From: an uncultured Rhodospirillaceae bacterium | GTDB lineage: Bacteria > Pseudomonadota > Alphaproteobacteria > Rhodospirillales > UBA2165 | Direction of reading: 5' to 3' | DNA: 64,000 nt | NCBI GenBank assembly: GCA_913020445.1 | Contig: CAJWAR010000012.1 | Coordinates: 1 to 64,000 of the forward strand | In this document: piece after piece, positions 17,775 to 25,024 of the stretch | How positions within the stretch are numbered: the stretch's first letter is position 1 | Layout: each line of letters begins with the position of its first letter | Position numbers and translations under genes: made by a program | Notes under the pieces: generated by a model | What the model was told of the DNA's origin: nothing | Database searches by the model: none | The model's input: only the letters and a program-made list of their open reading frames with translations

Positions 17775-17950
17775 TTTGTAATTTTGGGCTGGCGGAATTA
17801 AAACGGGCGAGTGAGAGACACACAAGTATTATTTTAGTGCCCGCAGGCAAGTAAGGCGGTGATTAGCTAGCCCCAATAGGTTCAAATCCTATTTTATAAG
17901 GTGGCTTAATATCTTATGATGTGACACCCACCATTTAGGATTTTAAAATC

Positions 17951-18436
17951 ATGCAGCTATCAGACTTAGCCGGTGATCTCGGCGCGCTTTTAAAACAAAA
18001 CGAGCAGACAATTTCGGTTGCCGAATCTTCATCCGGCGGTCTGGTATCTGCAGCTCTGTTGGCGGTCCCGGGCGCATCCGCCTATTTTGTCGGTGGCGGC
18101 GTGATCTACACCAGGGACGCCCGGCGGGAATTTCTCGATCTGCCGGATGAAGTGGTCACCATGCGGGCGGCCACCGAAGAATACGCCATGATCGTGGCGC
18201 GGGCGGTGCGCGACAAAATGAGCACAACCTGGGGATTGGCGGAAACCGGCGCTAGCGGCCCCAGCGGCAATCGCTACGGCGATGATGCCGGCCATGTCTG
18301 CGTTGCCGTCGCCGGACCGGTTGAGAAATCTTTGACCTTGGAGACCGGCAGTGCCGAACGGGAAGAAAATATGTGGGCGTTTACCAAAGCGGCACTTGGG
18401 CTGCTTGACGAGGCTATCAAGGAAAGTATGAAATAA
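17951..18436 (+). CDS. CinA C-terminal-domain nicotinamide-nucleotide amidase
   Basis: 161 residues matching the stand-alone CinA C-terminal (PncC-type) domain. A-E-S-S-S-G-G-L at residues 24-31 and E-T-G-A-S-G-P-S-G-N near 97-106 are the family motifs around the catalytic Ser/Lys. PncC deamidates nicotinamide mononucleotide in NAD recycling. The full-length CinA N-terminal domain is absent, which is common. Length is normal. The gene is alone, with the TTG/ATG-start gene at 18501 downstream on the same strand. Function is inferred from the family. Confidence 0.85.
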   Translation: MQLSDLAGDLGALLKQNEQTISVAESSSGGLVSAALLAVPGASAYFVGGGVIYTRDARREFLDLPDEVVTMRAATEEYAMIVARAVRDKMSTTWGLAETGASGPSGNRYGDDAGHVCVAVAGPVEKSLTLETGSAEREENMWAFTKAALGLLDEAIKESMK

Positions 18437-18500
18437 TTCAAATCGGCTCTTTAAATTTGCCGATTCCTCCCCATATTAAGAAAAATATTTGAGGGACCAC

Positions 18501-18797
18501 ATGTTTATTTACTTGGTAACGTTTAACCTTGATCCAAAATACCGCACTAATGCCCTCGGCTTTCGAGATATATTTGCTGAGGTATTCAAAGGCATTGACG
18601 GTTTCGTTTCGGCTGATTTTTTCCGCGACGAAGAAACTCAGGAAGCGGGGGGATTTACCGTTTGGGAAACCGAAGAAGCTGCGAACGCTGCTTTAGAAAA
18701 ACTACAAACTCTATTGCAAAGAACCATCGGCGGCAGCGGTGATGGAAGCTTTAGCATGCGTCGACTCGTTCACACCTTGCGGGTGGAGAAAGAGTAA
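18501..18797 (+). CDS. small ABM-like dimeric alpha/beta barrel protein
   Basis: 98 residues from ATG 18501, which has GAGGGA about 5 bases upstream; an in-frame TTG at 18489 is less likely. The sequence I-Y-L-V-T-F-N-L near the start, a helix, D-G-F-V-S-A-D-F-F, then F-T-V-W-E-T-E-E-A-A-N-A-A fits the ferredoxin-like fold of antibiotic-biosynthesis-monooxygenase-type proteins. Many of these are heme-degrading or quinol monooxygenases, many unknown. No specific substrate residues can be picked. It converges on the GST gene with 5 bases between the stops. Confidence 0.6.
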   Translation: MFIYLVTFNLDPKYRTNALGFRDIFAEVFKGIDGFVSADFFRDEETQEAGGFTVWETEEAANAALEKLQTLLQRTIGGSGDGSFSMRRLVHTLRVEKE

Positions 18798-18802
18798 ATC
18801 AA

Positions 18803-19621
18803 TTAAGTATTGGGAAATTGCGCCAAGTATTCCGTATATTTTTCCGCCACTTGATCTTTGATCTTAGCGCCGAATTTTTTCATTTCATCGACCTCGCCCG
18901 GTTTAAAATGATCGCTGATGCCCCCGGCGAAACTTGGCCGCGCCAGTGCCCGCTCGCGCCATTTTTGCACCTTGGGCCGCTCGGCAATCCAGATATCGAG
19001 CAAACCTAAATAGCCAAGCCGGGCGACAAAGGGCATCAGATTGATATCGGCGAGGGTAAATTGCTCACCCATCAACCAGGGCCGGCCATCGCCAAGATCT
19101 TTTTGCATGGTTTTGAAAGCTTTTTCGTAAGCCGCGATGCCGTTAAAAACAAATGGCGAGGCGACACCTTCCTGAAAGGTCGACATAACACGGTCCCGCC
19201 GACGTGGGTCGCCGACATTGGCAAATCTTTGCGCCCGTTGTTCGTCGGTCATATTCTGCACGCGCTCACGGAACATGGCCGAGAAACTCAAATCCATAAC
19301 CCCTTCGAACAGGCCCTCATCAACAGCTTTGCTCCAAAGCCGCATCCTTGTGCGGCCATAAGCATCTGCCGGCATGAGGCTGGGTTCAGGATAGGTTTCG
19401 TCCAAAAATTCGCAGATCAGTGTCGATTCGATAACCGGCTTGCCATCAACCACGAGCGTCGGCACCACGCCCTTGGGATTTAATTTCAGGTAGGCCGGAT
19501 CATATTGCTCACCGGTAAAGAGGTTGACCTCGTGGGTTTCCCACTCAAGCCCCTTTTCCAACAAGGTGATGCGGACTTTTTGAGCACAGACGGAATTACC
19601 GAATTGATAAAGCTCAAGCAT
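18803..19621 (-). CDS. glutathione S-transferase family protein
   Basis: 272 residues, longer than the usual 200-230. Residues 1-80 form the thioredoxin-like N-domain: L-Y-Q-F-G-N-S-V-C-A-Q-K-V-R with the likely activating Ser/Cys at 9-11, N-P-K-G-V-V-P-T-L near 48-56 (cis-Pro) and V-I-E-S-T-L-I near 63-69, the glutathione-binding Glu-Ser. The helical C-domain follows, with the L-A-D-I-N-L motif near 192-197. A stretch near 115-150 is an insert in the C-domain. Cytoplasmic. It abuts the SpoIIAA-like gene upstream with no gap, suggesting one transcript. Substrate unknown. Confidence 0.85.
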   Translation of the reverse strand: MLELYQFGNSVCAQKVRITLLEKGLEWETHEVNLFTGEQYDPAYLKLNPKGVVPTLVVDGKPVIESTLICEFLDETYPEPSLMPADAYGRTRMRLWSKAVDEGLFEGVMDLSFSAMFRERVQNMTDEQRAQRFANVGDPRRRDRVMSTFQEGVASPFVFNGIAAYEKAFKTMQKDLGDGRPWLMGEQFTLADINLMPFVARLGYLGLLDIWIAERPKVQKWRERALARPSFAGGISDHFKPGEVDEMKKFGAKIKDQVAEKYTEYLAQFPNT

Positions 19622-19969
19622 TTATTGTTTCACCCAGATCAGCGCTGCATTTTTATCATCGGCGTCAAAGAACCGCACTTCTGTGTCTTTGAGTGTGACT
19701 TCAGCCAGGACGGCTAATTCCTTGGCGAACTCATGGCCTAAAATTGCGATTTTTTTGAGATCGTCCCGGCCAAAAGAAAATTTTTCCTGCGCTTGTGCCC
19801 ATTCCCAACCTTCAAAGTCTGAGAAATCACCAAACAAACGCAAACCAGTTTGATTAGACAGCACCACATCCAATTGCGGGACAATCGCCCGGTAATCGGC
19901 ATCGGTTACCCGGCCCGACGCTTTCAAGCAAATCAGATCACCACCGCTTTCGGGGAGCCACTGCAGCAT
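19622..19969 (-). CDS. SpoIIAA-like STAS-family protein
   Basis: 115 residues with the SpoIIAA-like (PF11964 type) pattern: L-I-C-L-K-A-S-G-R-V-T-D-A-D-Y near residues 12-26, a middle segment R-L-F-G-D-F-S-D-F-E-G-W-E near 44-56, and V-R-F-F-D-A-D-D-K-N-A-A-L-I-W-V at the end. Members occur in many proteobacteria with unknown function and may bind lipids. Its stop directly touches the GST start, so the two are probably one operon. Confidence 0.72.
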   Translation of the reverse strand: MLQWLPESGGDLICLKASGRVTDADYRAIVPQLDVVLSNQTGLRLFGDFSDFEGWEWAQAQEKFSFGRDDLKKIAILGHEFAKELAVLAEVTLKDTEVRFFDADDKNAALIWVKQ

Positions 19970-19997
19970 CGGAAATCAGGCCACTAACAATTAATTT

Positions 19998-20495
19998 TTA
20001 AGCGATCTGAAGTTCTGTTAATAAATCGTGAGCTCGCTTGAGTTTGTCATTTGTTGCTTTTGCGGGCTTAAGTTCCACAATTTTTTCATCGACCAGATCT
20101 TTATCCAATCCGCCATTATTTAAAAAAGCTATAGTTGCAGCAAGTTCTAGCTCAATTGAAGAGTAGGAGCCCATACGTTCCAAATAATCTTTGATTGTTT
20201 CACTGTCTAAATTTCCCAATTTTTCTGGAACATCTTCTACTGAAACAAACTCAAAGTATTGAACACCATGATTTCCAACATTCTTATGTTGATCAATCCT
20301 ATCTGAAATCACTGCAAAGTCTGTAGCTTCTTCAACATCACGTGAAAAAGGACCAAAATTGTAATAGGTGAATTCGAAACCACTCCCTAGTTCGCAATTT
20401 TCAAGCAAATAGATTGTTTTCTGAAGCCGCGTTTTGCCAACCAATCGGCCATCATTCAATGACACGATTCCGACTATGATATCTTCATTGGTCAT
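19998..20495 (-). CDS. YwgA-like small protein paired with HD hydrolase
   Basis: 165 residues from ATG 20495. The stretch R-L-V-G-K-T-R-L-Q-K-T-I-Y-L-L near residues 16-30 and then Y-Y-N-F-G-P-F-S-R-D-V-E-E-A near 43-56 match YwgA-like proteins and recall the Panacea (DUF4065) antitoxin domain, where a similar L-Q-K and Y-G-P-Y pattern occurs. I prefer 20495 to ATG 20513 since GGAG lies about 9 bases upstream. The ATG overlaps the stop of the HD gene (ATGA), which implies coupling. Codons are AT-rich, unlike the neighbours. The domain call is from memory and function is unknown; it may control the HD enzyme. Confidence 0.6.
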   Translation of the reverse strand: MTNEDIIVGIVSLNDGRLVGKTRLQKTIYLLENCELGSGFEFTYYNFGPFSRDVEEATDFAVISDRIDQHKNVGNHGVQYFEFVSVEDVPEKLGNLDSETIKDYLERMGSYSSIELELAATIAFLNNGGLDKDLVDEKIVELKPAKATNDKLKRAHDLLTELQIA

Positions 20496-21856
20496 TTTGT
20501 TATCTCCGTCCATAAAGCTGATACTTTATCCCTATCTTCATTATTCGGAACATAAATCCGATAAATTTCTTCTTTTTGCACAAGCGCCTGAACTATCATT
20601 GATAGGCTAGCTATATCTGTTGGGTTCTCTTTTTGTTCTTTATTACTAACATCTACTAAAACTTTTTTCAAGGCATTCTCCGAATCCCAATCATACCATT
20701 TATATCCATCAATTTTCGGGTCATCTTGTAATAAAGTTAAACCCCAGATTAATCCTAATTTCTCTGCATTGTCTCTTAAAGCTTTTTTGAAGGCCATTAG
20801 ATGCCCACTATTGGGAACAGCTCTTATTCCTACATCAAAACATTTATACAGTTTCCGCTCCAATAATCCACTAGACAATCCTGCTACATACTCATCTGAG
20901 CAACTTTTAAGTTCTTCCAGAAACGACCATATTACGTTGTCATCTAATTTTAAATACAATGCCAGATTGGGACTTTCTTCTAACAGGTATTCTACAACAA
21001 TATTTTCCTCAGAAATTCCTAATTCATTAAGCGATTTTTCCTTTAATAAATTGCTAAGATGCCCCAATAATGCTTCCAGCATTTTTTCTGCACCTCGAGT
21101 CGTTTTATGCATATATACGTGAGAGTACATGTGAAACCGCGCCTGAAGGTAGGCCTCTGCACCTTGGAAACCTTTATAGTTTAAATAGAATGCTGGCGCG
21201 TTTTCAAAATCTTCATCACCAATGCCGCCTATTGTGATACTGCCAACTTCCAGACAATCCAATATCCATTCCATATCAAAATCACCAGAACCAATTCCGG
21301 TCATATATTTGTCCCGTTTCAGATAATCCAACCTATCGGCATCAAATTGGCTCGAAACGACGGAAGCGTATATATCAGCTCCTTCCGAGCCAGATATAAT
21401 TTTGCCAACTTCCGAAGAATAATTCTCGCCTAGTTCAGATAGCGACTTTCTAATTTCAGTGTCACCATTGATGATTTCGGAGGTCCACATTTCATGGTTT
21501 TTTTCAGCACCGCGAGATCGTTCAACATTCTCAAAGGTATGACTAAAAGGGCCATGACCCAGGTCATGCAGTAAAGCAGCACACAATGCTATTGAAGCCC
21601 GCTCTCCATCAAAATCACCTGATTTAAGTTTGATGATCTCAAGCAAACGACGTGCATTGTGAAAAACCCCAATTGAATGAGAAAATCTAGTGTGAGTGGC
21701 ACCCGGATATACAAACTCTGAAAATCCAAGTTGTCTAATACGTCTAAGACGCTGAAACTCGGGACAATTGATAAGTTTATAAATTAGTTGTTCTTGCGGA
21801 GTTAGATCAAACTTTATCAACCCATGAACTGGGTCAAGCATTCTCTGTTCACTCAT
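20492..21856 (-). CDS. HD-domain phosphohydrolase, SAMHD1/dNTPase-like
   Basis: 454 residues of the YwfO/SAMHD1 group. R-R-I-R-Q-L-G near residues 38-44 and T-R-F-S-H-S-I-G-V at 56-64 begin the domain. The metal ligands are H60, H97 and D98 (L-L-H-D-L-G-H-G) and D172 in F-D-A-D-R-L-D-Y, all present, with H101 and H106 also conserved. Such enzymes split dNTPs into nucleosides and triphosphate; several limit phage. No transmembrane segment or signal peptide. The gene is clearly richer in A and T than flanking DNA, which suggests transfer. It leads a two-gene unit with the YwgA-like gene. The catalytic call is strong, the substrate unproven. Confidence 0.85.
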   Translation of the reverse strand: MSEQRMLDPVHGLIKFDLTPQEQLIYKLINCPEFQRLRRIRQLGFSEFVYPGATHTRFSHSIGVFHNARRLLEIIKLKSGDFDGERASIALCAALLHDLGHGPFSHTFENVERSRGAEKNHEMWTSEIINGDTEIRKSLSELGENYSSEVGKIISGSEGADIYASVVSSQFDADRLDYLKRDKYMTGIGSGDFDMEWILDCLEVGSITIGGIGDEDFENAPAFYLNYKGFQGAEAYLQARFHMYSHVYMHKTTRGAEKMLEALLGHLSNLLKEKSLNELGISEENIVVEYLLEESPNLALYLKLDDNVIWSFLEELKSCSDEYVAGLSSGLLERKLYKCFDVGIRAVPNSGHLMAFKKALRDNAEKLGLIWGLTLLQDDPKIDGYKWYDWDSENALKKVLVDVSNKEQKENPTDIASLSMIVQALVQKEEIYRIYVPNNEDRDKVSALWTEITK

Positions 21857-21886
21857 CTCAATACAGCCATGGTGTTAAATAATTAT

Positions 21887-21916
21887 ATAATACACAACTT
21901 ATTGATCGGCAATCAA
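21887..21916 (-). promoter_or_regulatory. weak candidate promoter for the HD-hydrolase unit
   Basis: On the minus strand TTGATT (21916-21911), an 18-base spacer, then TATTAT (21892-21887), about 30 bases before the HD start. The DNA is AT-rich, so chance matches are easy. Confidence 0.3.
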
Positions 21917-22009
21917 GATATAGAATATAGTCTAATATTTAGAGCAATATATTGAACACATTTTTTTTGATACTAAATTCAATTTTTGATAAGACGAAAG
22001 GGTTCTTTT

Positions 22010-23413
22010 TTAGCTATGAATGGCGCGGTCAGCAACGTCGAGGGCAGCTTCTTTGACAACTTCGCTGAGCCCCGGGTGACCATGACAGGTGCGGGCAATA
22101 TCCTCGGCTGAGCCGCCGAACTCCATGGCGACAACGCATTCCTGGATAAGATCACCGGCGGCGGCGCCGACGATATGAACGCCCAACACTTCATCGGTTT
22201 CCGCATCGGCGAGGATTTTGACAAAGCCATCGGTGGCACTCATGGCGCGGGCGCGGGCATTGGCGGTGAAACTGAATTTACCGGTATTATAGGCGATGCC
22301 GGCCTCTTTAAGCTGTTCCTCGGTTTTGCCGACCGTGGCGACTTCGGGGCTGGTATAAACTATGCCGGGGATTGCATCATAATTGATGTGACCCGATTGG
22401 CCGGCCAGCATTTCGGCCAGCATAACGCCCTCGTCTTCGGCTTTATGGGCCAGCATCATGCCGCCGATGACATCACCAATGGCGTAGATGCCATCAACAT
22501 TGGTTTTAAAGCCGCTATCGACCTTGATGAAGCCTTTGTCCATTGCGACGCCGGCTGCTTCGAGGCCAAGACCATCCGTGTAGGGAATGCGGCCAATCGC
22601 CACCAGCACGCAATCGGCTTTCATTTCTTCAGCATCGCCACCATCACGGGGCTCAACGGTCAAGGTGACAGCGGTCTTGGTGGTACTCGCACCGGTTACC
22701 TTACTTTTCATTTTGAACGTCATGCCCTGCTTTTTAAGTGAGCGTTGGGCGATTTTTGAAACCTCGGCATCCGAGCCCGGCAAACAAACATCCAAAAACT
22801 CAACCACTTCGACTTCAGCGCCCAAGCGCCGCCAGACCGAGCCCAACTCAAGGCCGATCACGCCGGCGCCGATGACAATCATTTTCTTCGGCACTTTGGT
22901 CAGCGCCAAGGCGCCGGTTGAGCTGATAATCATTTTTTCATCGATTTCAACACCGGGTAAGGGCGCAACATCAGAGCCTGTCGCAATAACAATGTTTTTG
23001 GTCGAGATGGTGTCAGACTTGCCTTGGTCATCGGTGATGGTCACCGATCCAGCTCCGGCTATCGAGCCGGTGCCGAGCAAACGGTCGATTTTATTTTTCT
23101 TCATCAGGAAGTCGACGCCTTTGATGGTATCGCCGACAACGCCATCTTTGTGAGCCATCATCGCTTTGAGGTCGAGCTTCACGCCGCTGGCGACGACGCC
23201 GTGATCAGCCATGCCTTCGGTTGCTTCTTCATAAAGATGGGAGGAATGCAGCAGCGCTTTCGAAGGAATACAGCCGACGTTCAAGCAGGTGCCGCCAAGG
23301 GTCGGGCGTTTCTCAACAATCGCAACCTTCAGGCCCAACTGGGCAGCGCGGATGGCCGAGACATATCCGCCCGGTCCGGCGCCGATAATGGTAACGTCAT
23401 AAGTGTCGGCCAT
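22010..23413 (-). CDS. lpd: dihydrolipoyl dehydrogenase (E3)
   Basis: 467 residues, normal length. Reoxidises lipoyl groups of the 2-oxoglutarate (and possibly pyruvate) dehydrogenase complex, passing electrons to NAD. The FAD-binding G-A-G-P-G-G is at about 11-16. The redox disulfide is C43 and C48 in G-G-T-C-L-N-V-G-C-I-P-S-K. The NAD site is G-A-G-V-I-G-L-E near 183-190, and the catalytic His-Glu pair is H446 and E451 in H-P-G-L-S-E. It is the last gene of the TCA operon, 38 bases after odhB. Confidence 0.97.
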   Translation of the reverse strand: MADTYDVTIIGAGPGGYVSAIRAAQLGLKVAIVEKRPTLGGTCLNVGCIPSKALLHSSHLYEEATEGMADHGVVASGVKLDLKAMMAHKDGVVGDTIKGVDFLMKKNKIDRLLGTGSIAGAGSVTITDDQGKSDTISTKNIVIATGSDVAPLPGVEIDEKMIISSTGALALTKVPKKMIVIGAGVIGLELGSVWRRLGAEVEVVEFLDVCLPGSDAEVSKIAQRSLKKQGMTFKMKSKVTGASTTKTAVTLTVEPRDGGDAEEMKADCVLVAIGRIPYTDGLGLEAAGVAMDKGFIKVDSGFKTNVDGIYAIGDVIGGMMLAHKAEDEGVMLAEMLAGQSGHINYDAIPGIVYTSPEVATVGKTEEQLKEAGIAYNTGKFSFTANARARAMSATDGFVKILADAETDEVLGVHIVGAAAGDLIQECVVAMEFGGSAEDIARTCHGHPGLSEVVKEAALDVADRAIHS

Positions 23414-23451
23414 GGTCTATATCCTCACTATTTCCTAATAAATTTTTGCTT

Positions 23452-25005
23452 CTACATATCCAGCATGATGCGCTGCGGGTCTTCAATGCATTCTTTAATC
23501 CGCACCAGCATCGAAACCGCTTCGCGGCCATCAATAATCCGGTGATCATAGCTATGGGCCAAATACATGATCGGGCGCACTTTAATTTCGTCGCCCACCA
23601 CCCATGGACGTTTAACGATATTGTGCATACCCAAGATGCCGGATTGGGGCGAATTTATAATCGGCGTCGACAACATTGAGCCATAGATGCCGCCATTGGT
23701 AATGGTAAAACTGCCGCCGGTCATTTCCTCGAGCGATAATTTGCCATCGCGCGCGCGCAGGCCAAAATCTTTGATGCCTTTTTCAATATCGGCAAAGCTC
23801 ATCTGATCGGCATCGCGCAACACCGGCACAACCAAGCCGGTTGGCGTGCCGACAGCGACGCCGATATCGTAGTAATTTTTATAGACAATCTCATCGCCTT
23901 GAATTTCAGCGTTTACAGCCGGAAATTCCTTGAGGGCGACAATCGCTGCTTTGATAAAATAGCTCATGAAACCGAGCCTGACGCCATGGGTTTTCTCAAA
24001 TTTATCACGGTATTGGGCGCGGGTTGCCATCACTGCCGACATATCGACCTCGTTAAAAGTCGTCAACATGGCAGCGGTATTTTGAGCATCTTTCAAGCGG
24101 CCGGCGATCACTTTGCGGAGACGGGTCATTTTCACCCGTTCTTCACGGGGACCAGCCGGCACCGATGGAATTTGGGTACGGGCTGCGCCTGATTCTGCCG
24201 GTGCGGACGCTGGAGCTGCCGCAGGCGCAGGCGCCGCTGCTGGGGCGCCGCCAGATTTCTGATACGCCAGCACATCGCCCTTGGTCAGACGGCCATCTTT
24301 ACCGGTCGCCGGAATTTGGGTTGCGTCATAGCCTTCATCTTCGATGAGTTTGCGCACTGCCGGTGACATTTGCACCCCATCACTCGAGGCGACCGGTGCC
24401 GGGGCTTCTTTTGGCGCCGCCGCTGCCGGAGCCGCTACTGCACCACCCGAACCACCAATGCGGCCCAGGATCGCGCCAACTTCAACTTCGGCGCCGACAT
24501 CGGCGAGTATTTCCGCGAGCGTGCCGGCAGAGGGCGCATTGACTTCCATGGTGACTTTATCGGTTTCAAGCTCGAGCAAAGGCTCATCGGCAGCAACGGC
24601 GTCACCAACTGATTTGAGCCAGCTTGCTACCGTGCCTTCGGTCAGGCTTTCACCCAGCACCGGCACGACAATATCGACCGCTTCACCATCGCCGCCACTT
24701 GCCGCTGGAGCTGGAGCTGGCGCGGCCGTTTCGGTCGCAGGAGCAGCTTCAGGAGCGGGAGCTGCAGCACCGTCGCCAATGACGCCTAACAATGCACCGA
24801 CTTCCACTTCGGCGCCGGCTTCAGCGGAAATTTCTGTCAAGGTGCCGGCAACTGGCGCATTGACTTCCATCGTCACTTTATCGGTTTCCAATTCGAGGAT
24901 TGGCTCATCCGCCGCAACCGCATCACCAACCGATTTAAGCCAGGTCGCAACTGTTGCTTCCGTCAGCGATTCACCGAGCGTGGGGACTTTAATTTCAGTA
25001 GCCAT
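23452..25005 (-). CDS. odhB: 2-oxoglutarate dehydrogenase E2, with two lipoyl domains
   Basis: Dihydrolipoyl succinyltransferase, 517 residues; one-lipoyl versions run about 400-420. Two nearly identical lipoyl domains lie at about 2-78 and 109-184, with modified lysines K43 and K150, each in E-T-D-K-V-T-M-E-V-N-A-P. They are joined by Ala/Pro-rich linkers. The subunit-binding domain is at about 212-248, the acyltransferase domain at about 285-517 with H488 and D492 in Y-D-H-R-I-I-D-G-R. The enzyme transfers succinyl groups from E1 to CoA. It lies between odhA and lpd, only 19 bases after odhA. The duplicated domain is the oddity. Confidence 0.95.
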   Translation of the reverse strand: MATEIKVPTLGESLTEATVATWLKSVGDAVAADEPILELETDKVTMEVNAPVAGTLTEISAEAGAEVEVGALLGVIGDGAAAPAPEAAPATETAAPAPAPAASGGDGEAVDIVVPVLGESLTEGTVASWLKSVGDAVAADEPLLELETDKVTMEVNAPSAGTLAEILADVGAEVEVGAILGRIGGSGGAVAAPAAAAPKEAPAPVASSDGVQMSPAVRKLIEDEGYDATQIPATGKDGRLTKGDVLAYQKSGGAPAAAPAPAAAPASAPAESGAARTQIPSVPAGPREERVKMTRLRKVIAGRLKDAQNTAAMLTTFNEVDMSAVMATRAQYRDKFEKTHGVRLGFMSYFIKAAIVALKEFPAVNAEIQGDEIVYKNYYDIGVAVGTPTGLVVPVLRDADQMSFADIEKGIKDFGLRARDGKLSLEEMTGGSFTITNGGIYGSMLSTPIINSPQSGILGMHNIVKRPWVVGDEIKVRPIMYLAHSYDHRIIDGREAVSMLVRIKECIEDPQRIMLDM

Positions 25006-25024
25006 AATATCCTCAATTCACCTA

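Noticed and set aside
17829-17900. tRNA-like segment with a T-arm (ATAGG-TTCAAAT-CCTAT)
   Set aside because: The T-arm is perfect, and a 71-base span is possible, but the acceptor stem pairs only four of seven, the anticodon arm does not form, and there is no CCA. A chance match or a decayed tRNA; not supported.
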